DNA from: Bacteroidales bacterium UBA2800 | Lineage (GTDB): Bacteria; Bacteroidota; Bacteroidia; Bacteroidales; Paludibacteraceae | Length of the DNA: 16,278 nt | Direction of reading: 5' to 3' | Assembly (NCBI GenBank): GCA_002351925.1 | Contig: DEHM01000022.1 | Coordinates: forward strand, 38,557 to 54,834 | Shown here: in pieces, positions 1-9,700 of the stretch | Position numbering within the stretch: the stretch's first letter is position 1 | Layout: each line of letters starts with the position of its first letter | Notes under the pieces: generated by a model | What the model was told of the DNA's origin: nothing | The model's database searches: none | Seen by the model: only the letters and a program-made list of their open reading frames with translations | Program-made: the position numbers and the translations under genes

Positions 1-2015
1 CCCAGCGAGATGTTGTCGCTGGCACCCACACGCGTGAAGATTTTGTCCACTACACCTATGCTGGCGCTTTCTGCGGGCACAAAAGAGCCCATCTGGGCCA
101 GGAGTACGATGAGGGCCGTTTGACGTAAGAGCGCCGATTTACCGGCCATGTTAGGTCCGGTGATGATGATGATCTGCTGGCCGTTGTTGTCGAGCAGGAC
201 GTCGTTGGCGATATATTGCTCGCCGGGCGGCAGCTGTTGCTCGATGACGGGGTGACGTCCCTGGCGGATATCGATGACCAGACTGTCGTTGACATCGGGG
301 CAGACATAGCGATGTTCGGCCGCGACGGTGGCAAAAGAGAGCAGGCAGTCGAGTTGGGCGAGGACGTTGGCGTCGAGTTGCATCTGCGGCACCCACTCGC
401 TGAGCGCGAGCATGAGTTCCTGGTAGAGGCGGTTCTCGATGATCTGGATACGCTCTTCGGCAGAGGTGATTTTCTCCTCGTAGGTCTTGAGTTCGTCGGT
501 GATATACCGCTCGGCGCCGACGAGTGTCTGCTTGCGAATCCACTCGGGAGGCACTTGCTCTTTGTAGGTATTGCGGACCTCGAGGTAGTAGCCAAAGACA
601 TTGTTGAAGCCTATCTTGAGGCTCTGTATGCCCGTGCGTTCTATCTCGCGTTGTTGTATCTGGAGCAGATATTCCTTGCCGTCGGACTGGATAGCTCGCA
701 GCTCGTCGAGTTCGGTGTCGACGCCACGAGCGATGATGTTAGGCCGTCCTTGCGCCAAGGGCGGGTCGGGCACTATCTCCCGCTCGATACGGCTCCGCAT
801 CTCGGTACACGGGTCGAGTTGCTGACCCAGCAGCGAGAGGTAGGCATTTTCGGTAGCTGCTTCGCAGAGTCGTTTGACCGGCGCTACCGCCCGTAGTGCG
901 CGGCCCAGTTGGACCATCTCGCGCGGTCCGATACGTCCGGTAGAGACCTTGCTGACAATACGCTCCAGATCGCCCATCTGCGAGAGCGCCTCGCGTAGCG
1001 TCTCACGGTCGTCAGGACAGCGGAAGAAGTGCTCTACCACCGTTTGGCGGTTGCGTATGGGGCGCACCTCTTTGAGCGGAAAGGCGAGCCATCGATGGAG
1101 CATACGACCGCCCATAGGCGTGATGGTCCGGTCGATGATGTCGTAGAGCGTGCGGCTCTCTTCGGTCTGTCCGCCGAGGAGCTCGAGATTGCGGATGGTG
1201 AAGCGGTCGAGCCACACGAAGCGGTCTTCCTCGATACGGCTCAGATGCTGTATATGCCCCGTCTGGAGGTGCTGGGTCATGTCGAGATACATGAGTATAC
1301 CTCCTGCGGCCGTCACTCCGGCGGGCATGGACTCGAGTCCGAAGCCCTTCAGCGAGGAGACACCCCAGAGTTTCTGGAGTCGTTCGCGCGCCGTAGTATC
1401 CACCAGCATCCAGTCTTCGAGTTCGAAGGTGAAAAACTTGGTGCCGAAGAGGTTCTCCATGTCGTTTTTTCGTCCGCGCAGGTGCAGCACCTCTTTGGGC
1501 GCGAAGTTGGTCAGCAGCTTGTCGATATAGTCGCTGTCGCCTTGTCCGGCCACGAACTCACCGGTAGAGATGTCCAGGAAGGCTACGCCGATGACATGTT
1601 TGTCGAAATGGAGGCAGGCAACCCAGTTGTTCTCCTTCTGGGTGAGGGTAGTGTCTGAATAGCTGACACCGGGTGTGACGAGTTCGGTCACGCCGCGTTT
1701 GACCAGTTTCTTGGTCAGTTTGGGATCTTCCAGTTGGTCGCAGATAGCTACGCGCAGACCGGCCCGCACGAGTTTGGGCAGATAGGTGTCGAGTGCATGG
1801 AAGGGGAATCCCGCCATCTCGAGTGCCTGCGCGGCCGTAGAACCGCCGTTGGAACGGTGGGTAAGGGTGATATTGAGAATCTTACTGGCACGGACAGCAT
1901 CTTCGGCGTAGGTCTCGTAAAAATCGCCACAACGGAAGAGCAGCATCGCATCGGGATACTGCGCTTTGATGTCGCGAAACTGCCGCATCATAGGTGTTAC
2001 TGCTTCCTGATTCAT
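1..2015 (-). CDS. mutS: DNA mismatch repair ATPase MutS (C-terminal part beyond window edge)
   Basis: MutS binds mismatched DNA and starts mismatch repair together with MutL. About 671 codons are visible. The N-terminal mismatch-binding domain has the GDFYE motif, with Phe32 and Glu34 at the positions that stack on and contact the mispaired base in known MutS proteins. The connector, lever and clamp regions follow. The ATPase Walker A motif GPNMAGKS is at residues 620-627 (nt 135-158), followed by the family motif DKIFTRVGASDN. Walker B, the GTST segment and the C-terminal dimerisation region are missing only because the window ends; full-length MutS has roughly 850-880 residues. The ATG at 2013-2015 is chosen because MNQEAVTPMM leads straight into the conserved N-terminus. 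It lies one base after the TAA of the upstream receptor gene, which suggests co-transcription and translational coupling. The family assignment is secure. Confidence 0.97.
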   Translation of the reverse strand, partial: MNQEAVTPMMRQFRDIKAQYPDAMLLFRCGDFYETYAEDAVRASKILNITLTHRSNGGSTAAQALEMAGFPFHALDTYLPKLVRAGLRVAICDQLEDPKLTKKLVKRGVTELVTPGVSYSDTTLTQKENNWVACLHFDKHVIGVAFLDISTGEFVAGQGDSDYIDKLLTNFAPKEVLHLRGRKNDMENLFGTKFFTFELEDWMLVDTTARERLQKLWGVSSLKGFGLESMPAGVTAAGGILMYLDMTQHLQTGHIQHLSRIEEDRFVWLDRFTIRNLELLGGQTEESRTLYDIIDRTITPMGGRMLHRWLAFPLKEVRPIRNRQTVVEHFFRCPDDRETLREALSQMGDLERIVSKVSTGRIGPREMVQLGRALRAVAPVKRLCEAATENAYLSLLGQQLDPCTEMRSRIEREIVPDPPLAQGRPNIIARGVDTELDELRAIQSDGKEYLLQIQQREIERTGIQSLKIGFNNVFGYYLEVRNTYKEQVPPEWIRKQTLVGAERYITDELKTYEEKITSAEERIQIIENRLYQELMLALSEWVPQMQLDANVLAQLDCLLSFATVAAEHRYVCPDVNDSLVIDIRQGRHPVIEQQLPPGEQYIANDVLLDNNGQQIIIITGPNMAGKSALLRQTALIVLLAQMGSFVPAESASIGVVDKIFTRVGASDNISL

Positions 2016-2016
2016 A

Positions 2017-4524
2017 TTAGCGAAGATCAAAAGTAATTTTCAGGTTGTACCGGCGTCCGGTGAGGTAGTTAGGACTTCTCCAGGGATGTCCGTCGGCATC
2101 CTCGAGATAGAAATAGGAGTTGACGTTACGCCAACCGACGAGGTTGAACACCTCGAACTGTATGGCCCACTGTTTGATATGTCGAGCCGACGGCCGGCGC
2201 ATGAACTTAGCGGTCTTGTCGTTGAAGACATAGGTCGCGCCGAGGTCGATACGTTTGTACATAGGCATGCGGCCCCAGGCCTGGCTGTTACGCGGCAGGT
2301 AGTAGGGCAGGCCCTCGGAGAAGAGCATCTTCAGATGGAACTTGAGTTGCGGCAACTGGGGCAGATAGTCCTGGAAGAGCATCGTGAAGTTGAACCGCTG
2401 CTCGGTAGGGCTGGGTATCCAGTCGCCGCCTTCTACGAGTCGTTGGCGGGCCGTCATCGTAGAGAACGATATCCACGAATCGGCACCTGGCACCAATTCG
2501 CCGTAGAGCTTGAGGTCGAGTCCGGCGGCATAACCCCGGGAGTCGTTGCGTCCGGAGTAGCGTACGCGCACATTGTCCACCGTGTAGCTCTCCATGCGGT
2601 CGATATGCTTATAGTAGGCTTCGGCCGTCAGTTTGAACGGTCGGCCCCATGCGCGGAAATAATAGTCGGTACCCAGGACGACGTGCACTGAGCGTTGGGC
2701 ACGCAGGTCGCGATTGAGCCGGATACGAGTGATACCGGCGGCATCGGTAATGGTGTCACGCAGCTCTTTGTAGAAAGGCGCCTGATAGTAGAGACCGGTA
2801 GCGACACGGAAACAGAAGTCGCGTTTCCAGCCGGGTTGCCACTCGAGGGCGACACGGGGAGAGGGGAGCACCTCGTTGTTCCAACTCCACCACTGGAGAC
2901 GACCTCCTACGGAGAGTATCCACTGTCCGGAAGCGGTATGCCAGCGATGTTGATTCTGCACATAGGCCTGGAGTCGGGCAGACCGCATACTGCTGTCGCC
3001 GCGGAGGGAATAGTAGAGGTCCATGGAGTGCCCGTTGTTGGGCATCGAATAGCCGGCCGAGTCGCGCCATTCCCACTCGCTGATACGATCGGCTATCAGC
3101 TCCGCCTGTCCGCTGACGCCCCAGGTGAGGGTGTTGACGCCGTGTGCCCAGGTGCCGTTGTGCGCAAAGGTGAAGACACCGGCTTTGAGCAGGTTGCGTG
3201 CGTGCTGGTGGAAAACACCGGTGCCGAGGACGTTGGACTGGCCTTCCGAGGGATTGACCTGTTCGCCCATGATATTTCCCGCCGAAGTCCCGTCGGCTGT
3301 GCCGGCAGAGAGGACGTACTGACCGGTGATGTCGAAGGTCTCGCGTTCGTTGGTATAGAAGCCGGAGAGGTCGAAGCCGAGTTGCACCTCATCGCTGACA
3401 TGGCCGCGTGCGCTGAGGGCCGCAAAAGCCGTCAGGAAACGGTCCTTCTCCTGGCCGTCGTAGTAGATGTTGAGTTGGCGTGTGGCGATAAGTCCGCCCC
3501 AGCTCTCGCTGAGGGAGTCGGGCGTGAAGCGATAGTCGTTCAAGCTGACATTGCCCAGGAAGGACATGGTCCAAGGATGTTTGACGGTCGCCCCGCGTTT
3601 TTTGAGTTGCCAGGTGATATAGGTCTGATAGTCGAGGAAAGTAGGCTGGTAGTTGCCGGCCGTAGCGAGTCCGCCGAGCATGTAGCGGCTGGTCTTATAA
3701 CGCAGTCCGTGCAGCTGTGAATAGGTGCTGTCGCCATGACCGAAATAGAGTTGTGCGCCGAGCAGACTGGCGCTGAGCGTCGCCTCGAAAGCCGTAGGAC
3801 GCTTATAGGTAATGTCGAGTACGGACGACATCTTATCGCCATATTGTGCGCCAAAACCGCCGGCTGAGAAGGTGAGGTTGTCCACCATCTCTGGATTGAC
3901 GAAGGAGAGTCCTTCCTGCTGTCCGGAGCGTATCAAAAGCGGCCGATGGACCTCGATGCCGTTGACATAGACCGAGTTTTCGTCGAAAGAGCCGCCTCGC
4001 ACGTTGTATTGCGAACTCAGTTCGTTGGTCTGGCTGACGCCGGCGAAGGTGATGAGCAACGACTCGATAGAGCCGCCGGTAGCATCGGGCATGATACGGG
4101 TAGTAGAGGCGTCTATCTGGTCCATTGTGCCCTGGGTGCGCTTCAGACCACGCACCTCTATCTCGGTAAGCAGTTGCTCGTCGGTAAGGAGCTGGACGTT
4201 GATGTTGAGCACGTCGCGCAGGTCGATAACCCGTTGTTGCACAGTCGTATAACCTATCATCGAGAACGAGAGCACGACCGTGTCGGCTTCGTCGATCAGG
4301 AGTTCGTAATAGCCGTTTTTGTTGGTAGAAGTACCAATGGGGCGATCAGCATTGAGTACGACCACATTCGCCAATTCGATACCCACGTTGTCCTGATCGA
4401 CCACATAGCCATAGACGCGAGCGTTGCGCGCGAAGAGCGTAACGGACAAAGGACAAAGGACAAAGGACAAAAGACCAATAAGTATCGGTCGAATCCATTT
4501 TGTCTTTATTCTTTCAGCGCACAT
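2017..4524 (-). CDS. TonB-dependent outer-membrane receptor with carboxypeptidase-regulatory-like domain
   Basis: A predicted outer-membrane receptor of 835 residues that would take up a ligand using TonB/ExbBD energy. Seen: a signal peptide (about residues 1-32, hydrophobic core ILIGLLSFVLCPLSVTLFA); a carboxypeptidase-D-regulatory-like beta-sandwich at about 35-112 (VYGYVVDQDNVGIELANVVV...GYYELLI...SMIGYTT); a plug at about 130-240 with YNVRGGSFDENSVYVNGIEV and FGAQYGDKMSSVLDI; then an aromatic-rich barrel to the C-terminus ITFDLR. It is shorter than typical SusC proteins (about 1000 residues) and no susD neighbour is present, so a glycan-utilisation SusCD role is not supported. The substrate cannot be told. 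The start lies 12 nt downstream of the engB stop and the stop is one base before mutS. The signal-peptide codons contain a 4 x 7-bp tandem repeat (separate entry). Family is sure; ligand unknown. Confidence 0.93.
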   Translation of the reverse strand: MCAERIKTKWIRPILIGLLSFVLCPLSVTLFARNARVYGYVVDQDNVGIELANVVVLNADRPIGTSTNKNGYYELLIDEADTVVLSFSMIGYTTVQQRVIDLRDVLNINVQLLTDEQLLTEIEVRGLKRTQGTMDQIDASTTRIMPDATGGSIESLLITFAGVSQTNELSSQYNVRGGSFDENSVYVNGIEVHRPLLIRSGQQEGLSFVNPEMVDNLTFSAGGFGAQYGDKMSSVLDITYKRPTAFEATLSASLLGAQLYFGHGDSTYSQLHGLRYKTSRYMLGGLATAGNYQPTFLDYQTYITWQLKKRGATVKHPWTMSFLGNVSLNDYRFTPDSLSESWGGLIATRQLNIYYDGQEKDRFLTAFAALSARGHVSDEVQLGFDLSGFYTNERETFDITGQYVLSAGTADGTSAGNIMGEQVNPSEGQSNVLGTGVFHQHARNLLKAGVFTFAHNGTWAHGVNTLTWGVSGQAELIADRISEWEWRDSAGYSMPNNGHSMDLYYSLRGDSSMRSARLQAYVQNQHRWHTASGQWILSVGGRLQWWSWNNEVLPSPRVALEWQPGWKRDFCFRVATGLYYQAPFYKELRDTITDAAGITRIRLNRDLRAQRSVHVVLGTDYYFRAWGRPFKLTAEAYYKHIDRMESYTVDNVRVRYSGRNDSRGYAAGLDLKLYGELVPGADSWISFSTMTARQRLVEGGDWIPSPTEQRFNFTMLFQDYLPQLPQLKFHLKMLFSEGLPYYLPRNSQAWGRMPMYKRIDLGATYVFNDKTAKFMRRPSARHIKQWAIQFEVFNLVGWRNVNSYFYLEDADGHPWRSPNYLTGRRYNLKITFDLR
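4444..4471 (-). repeat. Perfect heptanucleotide tandem repeat, four copies, in a signal-peptide coding region
   Basis: On the plus strand GGACAAA occurs four times head to tail without mismatch (coding strand TTTGTCC). It encodes roughly residues 18-27 of the TonB-dependent receptor, the hydrophobic core of its signal peptide. Seven is not a multiple of three, so gain or loss of one unit shifts the frame. With one extra unit I read a TGA about 33 codons downstream. With one unit fewer, the frame ends at about 4296. In the present copy number the gene is open. The repeat is directly visible; slippage in vivo is inference. Confidence 0.9.
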
Positions 4525-4536
4525 AGTAAGCGGTCT

Positions 4537-5136
4537 TTAATCTTTCAGCGAAGCGTTCAGTTCTTCGATATAGGCAGTTAGTTCCTCGCCTCCGAGGCCG
4601 GTCTCGGAAGAGGTGACGAAGACGGGAGGCAGTTCTTCCCATTCCTCGAGCAGGCGGTTTTTGTATGCCTCTACATTCTCGCGTAGCCGCACTTTGCCCA
4701 GTTTGTCGCCTTTGGTAAAGACGAGGGCGAAGGGTACGCCATTTTCGCCGAGCCAGTTGATGAACTCCAAGTCAATCTTCTGCGGCTCATGACGGCAGTC
4801 GATGAGTACGAAGAGGCACACCAGTTGTTGGCGCAGCAGGCAATACCGCTCAATCATGCGGCGCAAGGCTTCGCGCTGCTTCTGTCCCGCCTGGGCATAA
4901 CCATAGCCGGGCAGGTCGACCAGATGCCAACTGCTATCAACCAAAAAATGGTTGATCAGGAGCGTCTTGCCGGGTTTCTGACTGGTCTTAGCGAGCTTGG
5001 GATTGTGGCAGAGCATGTTGATAAGCGACGACTTACCCACATTGCTGCGCCCGATGAAGGCATACTCCGGCAGGTTGCTCTGCGGGCAGGAGGCCACATC
5101 GGGATTGGAGATGACGTATGTAGCGGATTTTACCAT
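4537..5136 (-). CDS. engB: Ribosome biogenesis GTP-binding protein EngB/YsxC/YihA
   Basis: A small TrmE-Era-EngA-EngB-Septin-like GTPase that acts in assembly of the large ribosomal subunit in the cytoplasm. At 199 residues it has the usual family length. Seen in order: G1/Walker A GRSNVGKS at 29-36; the switch I region with KPGKT at 54-58 (G2 Thr); G3 DLPGYG at 74-79, the diagnostic EngB form; G4 TKGD at 141-144; and G5 TSS at 175-177. The start codon overlaps the end of cstA by 7 nt, which supports this ATG and suggests coupled translation. The stop is 12 nt before the receptor start. All GTPase motifs are intact, so the gene should be functional. Confidence 0.97.
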   Translation of the reverse strand: MVKSATYVISNPDVASCPQSNLPEYAFIGRSNVGKSSLINMLCHNPKLAKTSQKPGKTLLINHFLVDSSWHLVDLPGYGYAQAGQKQREALRRMIERYCLLRQQLVCLFVLIDCRHEPQKIDLEFINWLGENGVPFALVFTKGDKLGKVRLRENVEAYKNRLLEEWEELPPVFVTSSETGLGGEELTAYIEELNASLKD

Positions 5137-6527
5137 AGATGCAAATGGAAACCTTCGGGTGCAATGAGGATATAACTAATGCAGACTATGGTCATGAATG
5201 CCGCCGGGATGGCTGCAATGAGCCAGCCGTATTTCTGCTTGGAGTTCTTATAGAGCCAGAGTGTGCCGGCCCAGAGCGTGAAGACGGCGAGCGACTGGTT
5301 GGTCCAAGCGAAATAACGCCAGACAACGTTGAAGTCGACAAACACCATGCCGAAGACGCAGAGGAACAGCGGCAGGGCGATGATGAGTCGACGCGGAATA
5401 GGACGTTGATCCCACTTGAGGAAGTCCGCTACGATGAGTCGTGCGCTTCGCAACGCCGTGTCGCCGCTCGTGATAGGCGCAGCTATCACGCCGATGATAG
5501 CGAGTATGCCGCCCACGGTGCCGAGCCAACTGCGGCTGACACGGTCGATGACGAGGGCCGCGATGTTCTGACCCGGATGCTCTGCGGCGAAAGCCTGCAG
5601 TCCGTCGATACCGTAGAGTCCTGTCTCCGGATCGGCAAAGAACGTACCGGCAGCGGCAGCCCAGATAAGCGCCAGGATACCTTCGGCTGTCATGGCTCCG
5701 TAGAAGATCCAGCGTCCCTGACGCTCGTTAGTCACGCAACGCGCCATGATAGGACTTTGCGTGCCGTGGAAACCGGAGATAGCGCCACAGGCGATCGAGA
5801 CGAACATCATCGGGAAGAGCGGCAGACCGTTAGTCTGACGGTTATGCAGCCCGTCCATCACTTCCGGCATCTCGCCGCTGTGCCAGCCGAGCATGATGAT
5901 CATGATACCAACACCCATGAAGAGCAGAATAGCGCCGAAAATAGGGTAGAACCGACCGATCAGTTTGTCCACCGGCAACACGGTAGCTAGTGCGTAGTAG
6001 CCAAAGATAATGAGCACCCAGACTATAGGAATCATGTGTCCGCTAAAAGACATCGTCCCTAAACCCGCCAGGCCTTGCAGCAAGGTAGCCGGACCGGAGA
6101 GGAACGTAGTGGTCAGCAGGATGAGCAGCACCAGGCTGAGGATACGCATAAACACTTTGACGCCCTGACCCAGCTCGTCGCCCACGATATCCGGCAGCGA
6201 CGCTCCGCCTTTGCGGATAGAGAGCATACCGGAAAGATAGTCGTGAACGCCTCCGGCGAAGATAGTACCGAAGACAATCCATAGGAAAGCGGCAGGGCCG
6301 TAGAAGATACCCATGATAGCACCGAAGATAGGTCCCAGTCCGGCAATGTTGAGGAACTGAACCAGGAAGATACGCCAGGGCGCCATAGGGACAAAATCCA
6401 CACCGTCGGTCTTGGTGAGGGCAGGTGTCTTTCGTTCGGGTTCGATGCCGAAGATATGTTCCACCAGTGTGCCGTAAAGCAAGAAGCCGACGATAAGAAC
6501 GATAAGCGATATGATAAATGTGATCAT
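5130..6527 (-). CDS. cstA: CstA family carbon-starvation transporter, short form
   Basis: An inner-membrane transporter of the carbon starvation protein A family. Characterised members take up peptides or pyruvate, but the substrate here is not shown by sequence. At 465 residues it has many hydrophobic segments, beginning with ITFIISLIVLIVGFLLYG. Family motifs are NIAGLGPIFGAIMG (60-73), GGVHDYLSGMLSIRKGG (92-108), ACGAISGFHGTQSP (246-259), APITSGDTALRSARL (350-364) and the YFAWTNQSLA segment (405-414). E. coli CstA is about 700 residues; this shorter length matches the form I associate with Bacteroidota. The start lies 16 nt after the stop of the giant repeat gene, with no terminator visible between them, and the end overlaps engB by 7 nt. 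Readthrough from the surface-protein genes is possible; a promoter inside the end of the giant gene was not recognised. Confidence 0.94.
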   Translation of the reverse strand: MITFIISLIVLIVGFLLYGTLVEHIFGIEPERKTPALTKTDGVDFVPMAPWRIFLVQFLNIAGLGPIFGAIMGIFYGPAAFLWIVFGTIFAGGVHDYLSGMLSIRKGGASLPDIVGDELGQGVKVFMRILSLVLLILLTTTFLSGPATLLQGLAGLGTMSFSGHMIPIVWVLIIFGYYALATVLPVDKLIGRFYPIFGAILLFMGVGIMIIMLGWHSGEMPEVMDGLHNRQTNGLPLFPMMFVSIACGAISGFHGTQSPIMARCVTNERQGRWIFYGAMTAEGILALIWAAAAGTFFADPETGLYGIDGLQAFAAEHPGQNIAALVIDRVSRSWLGTVGGILAIIGVIAAPITSGDTALRSARLIVADFLKWDQRPIPRRLIIALPLFLCVFGMVFVDFNVVWRYFAWTNQSLAVFTLWAGTLWLYKNSKQKYGWLIAAIPAAFMTIVCISYILIAPEGFHLHLW

Positions 6528-6543
6528 ATAAGTTTTTGGGTTG

Positions 6544-6765
6544 TTAATACATCATAATCTTGTGGGTCTCCTGCTGCCCGTCCTCGGTGCGGGTATGGAG
6601 GAACCAGAGGCCGTTCTGTGCAGGCAGTGTCACCTGTTGCGTGCCGGCCTTGAAGGTCTGTGTCTCGACGAGTATGCCGGTAGCGGAGTAGAGCGAGTAG
6701 GAACCATCTTCGGTCGCCTCGATCGTCACGACAGGCGCAAGCCGCGATACCTGGGTCGGATAGAC
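6544..6765 (-). other. T9SS type A-like C-terminal sorting domain of the giant protein
   Basis: The last 73 residues have the layout of a type IX secretion C-terminal domain. They open with VYPTQVS (the place of the common YPNP motif), followed by YSLYSATGILV, a VTLPAQNGLWFLHTRT segment (the usual L-x-x-G-x-Y/W-F-x-x-x-x-T strand) and a final HKIMMY matching the common K-I-x-V end. In this family the domain is recognised by the outer-membrane translocon and normally removed on export. It predicts surface attachment or release rather than a periplasmic location. Confidence 0.85.
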
Positions 6766-9700
6766 GAGAACAGGATAGATATACACATTGGGTGCAGCAC
6801 GCTGGATAGTGAGCGGACAGGTCGGGATAGCATAGCTCTCGCCCTGGCGTGTCGCATAGAGTACTACCTCATCGCCCTCGCGCAGGTTCTCGTTGAAGAG
6901 ATAGCCCTTACCGTCGGTCGTTTGGCGTGTGCCATTGACATACCAGTCGTAGAGCGAGAAGGCGTAGCCTCCGTTGAGCTCCGGACGAAGCGGTGCAACC
7001 ACGTCGGTCCAGTTCTGCTCAATGATCCACGACGGATAGCGCACGAGGAAGACGAGCGAGTCGACGGTGCTGACAGGACATATGCCGTTGTCGAAGACAA
7101 GACTCAGCGTGTAGTAGTCAGGGCGCACATAGTTGGTGTGCTCCAGATAGATGATATCGGAACTCTTCGGCATCGGAGCACGTGCGACCAAATCGCTTGT
7201 GAAGGCGCGATTGACCACATCCTGGAAGCCCTGACGCTTTGCCAACTGGTCGAAGAGAATACTGTAGCGGGCCGGTTCAGCTCCGGAGTAGTCGAAGTGC
7301 ACCTCGAGCATCTGGGCGTCGGCGCAGACCTCATGAATGGTAGCATTCTTGAGTCGCGTAGGCGGTACAACGGTGAGTTGCAACGAATAGATGACAGAGG
7401 TATGGGTGCCGAGTACGCAGACGGTATCGGAATAGAGTCCGGTGTCGTAGAGCGTATCGCCGCGCCAGATATACTTGTCGCCCATACAGATACTATCTTC
7501 TATGTGGACACGCCGTGTGGGTATAACGGTGAGTCGAAGCGTATAGGTACTGTCGCAGTCGTCAATGGTCGCGTAGGTCTGATGGAACTCACCCTGGGTG
7601 TTGTATTCGGTGCCACGCCACAGGTAAGACTGGTAGTCGGCGATAGTAGCATCGGTAAAGAACTCATAGGTGGAGTACATCATCACGTCGAGGTGGAGCA
7701 AGGAGTCGCAGCCTTCGGTAGTCTTCAGCGCAATGTCGTAGTGGCCTGCACGCGTGATAGCCCGTTCGCCGTAGTAGAGCGTATCGCCCTGACACATACG
7801 GCGTGTCTCGAGCGGCATATCGTAGGCAGGTGCATCATACACCTCTACGCGATAGAGGCTATCCATGAGTCCGCTGACCTGCGAGCGACGCAGGAAGGTG
7901 TACATGCCGGCTTCGGTGATGACGTCGCCGCCAATCTTGATCTCCGCACCCGGACACAGCGGCATCTGGTACCACTGGGAAGCGTGCTGAGAGACGGTGA
8001 GGTTGAGTTTGAAGATCGAGTCACAACCGAAATGATTGGTGAACGTGTCCACATAGATGTCGGTGTTCCAGTACTCGCGTCCGTTGTAGCGATAGGGCAG
8101 ATCCTCGTCGGCCACGACAACTTTCTTCTCGACGATATCGGTCGGGCGAACGAGCAGGTGACACGTGATGACGGAGTCGCAGCCGATCTCGTATTTGATG
8201 GTACGAGTGGTGGTATAGGGTACGCCGAAGAAATAGTATGTCTCACCCTGGCATATCGTGTCGGAGTACTCCTGACGGAACGTACGGGTCTGGTTGACTG
8301 TGATATTGAAGATGGAGTCGCAACCGTGTACGGTATAGAGCGTATCGCGATAGATACCCGGTTCAGAGATCTCGATACCGTGCAGGTAGGTGATACGATT
8401 CGGGCATATCTCTATCGACTCCTGGAAGGCATAAGTGGGGTGAACAATCAGGTGCAGCTTGTACACGGAGTCGTAGCCCTGGGTCGTCAGAAGCGAATCG
8501 TAGTAGTAGCCCTCCTTGAAGAGACGTGTGCCGTTGCGCCATATGAAGGTGTCGCGTTCGCATATCTCCTCCTCTGTCTCAATCAGGTACGAAGGATGTA
8601 CTTGGAGCTGGAGATGGATGATGGAGTCACAGCCGGACCCCGTCTTCTTGTAAGCTACATACGGTCCAGGCACGCTGAGGGTACGTCCGTCGAAATCGTA
8701 GGTCTCCTTGTCGGAGATATGGACGGTGTCGTATTTCTCATAGGTAGGCAGGACGCGTACGTTGATGCGGAAGATAGAGTCGCAACCGTCAATAGACGGT
8801 ATTGTGTCGTAGAAGATACCGTTGGTGCTATAGGGCTTGCCTCGATAGTAGAACGCGCTGGAGCCTTCGCACAACTCGATATGCTGTTCGCCATAGTAGG
8901 ACGGCATAATCTGCAGCACTTTGAGCACATAGACGGAGTCGTAGCCCAGCGAGGTCTGCAGACTGTCGTAATAGATGCCGGTCTCCTGAATCTGCTGGCC
9001 GCGCCACAGGTAGGGCAGTTCGGACTGGCAGAGCTTGGTTGAATCGCGGAAGAGATAGGTCTGTCCTACGGTCAGGTGGAGCACATAGCGAATAGAGTCG
9101 CACTGGCCGTCATGGGTGCGGACGATATGTTCGTGCTCGCCGGCAGACAGGAAACTGTAGGTAGCATCCTCGATATGCCAGATATACGGTTTGGTATTCG
9201 GCGTCTTGGCATAGAAATCGATGGTCTGCAGCGGACGGAAGCGGAGGAAGAGGGTGTACTCTTTACCGCAGCCGAGTCCGGTCTGGATGGTATCGTGGAG
9301 AAGCGTATCTCGCGTGAACACTTGACCGTGGAACGAATAGCTGTCGCCGGCACATAGCGTCTTCTCGATCGTTTCATACTCCATCGGCGTGATACGTATG
9401 TCGACACGCCAGATGGTATCGACATCGAGGGTAGAGATGGTGTCGTAGAAGATACCGCTCTGCGAGATCCATTTGTTGCGCCAACGGATAGGCAGTTCGG
9501 TATCGCAGGCACGGATCACGGTATCGCGAAGCACTTCTTTATCGTAGACGGTCAGCACGAGTTGATAAATCGAGTCGCAACCGGTAGAGGACGGGAGTGT
9601 GTCGTTATAGATACCGGTATGAGTCAGCGTCTTGCCGCGCCATATATAGGGCTGACGGTTGGCTACAGCAGCTGTGTCCGGGAAGAAATAGTGCGGACGC

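Noticed and set aside
2017..4524. SusC-type polysaccharide utilisation receptor
   Set aside because: The protein is shorter than typical SusC, no susD gene lies beside it, and the neighbours are engB and mutS.
6541..9042. 833-codon open frame on the plus strand
   Set aside because: It lies wholly antisense to the giant repeat gene. Its openness follows from biased codon use in the repeats, and it shows no signal peptide, domain or plausible start context. The same holds for other long plus-strand frames such as 2695-3720 and 10183-11118.
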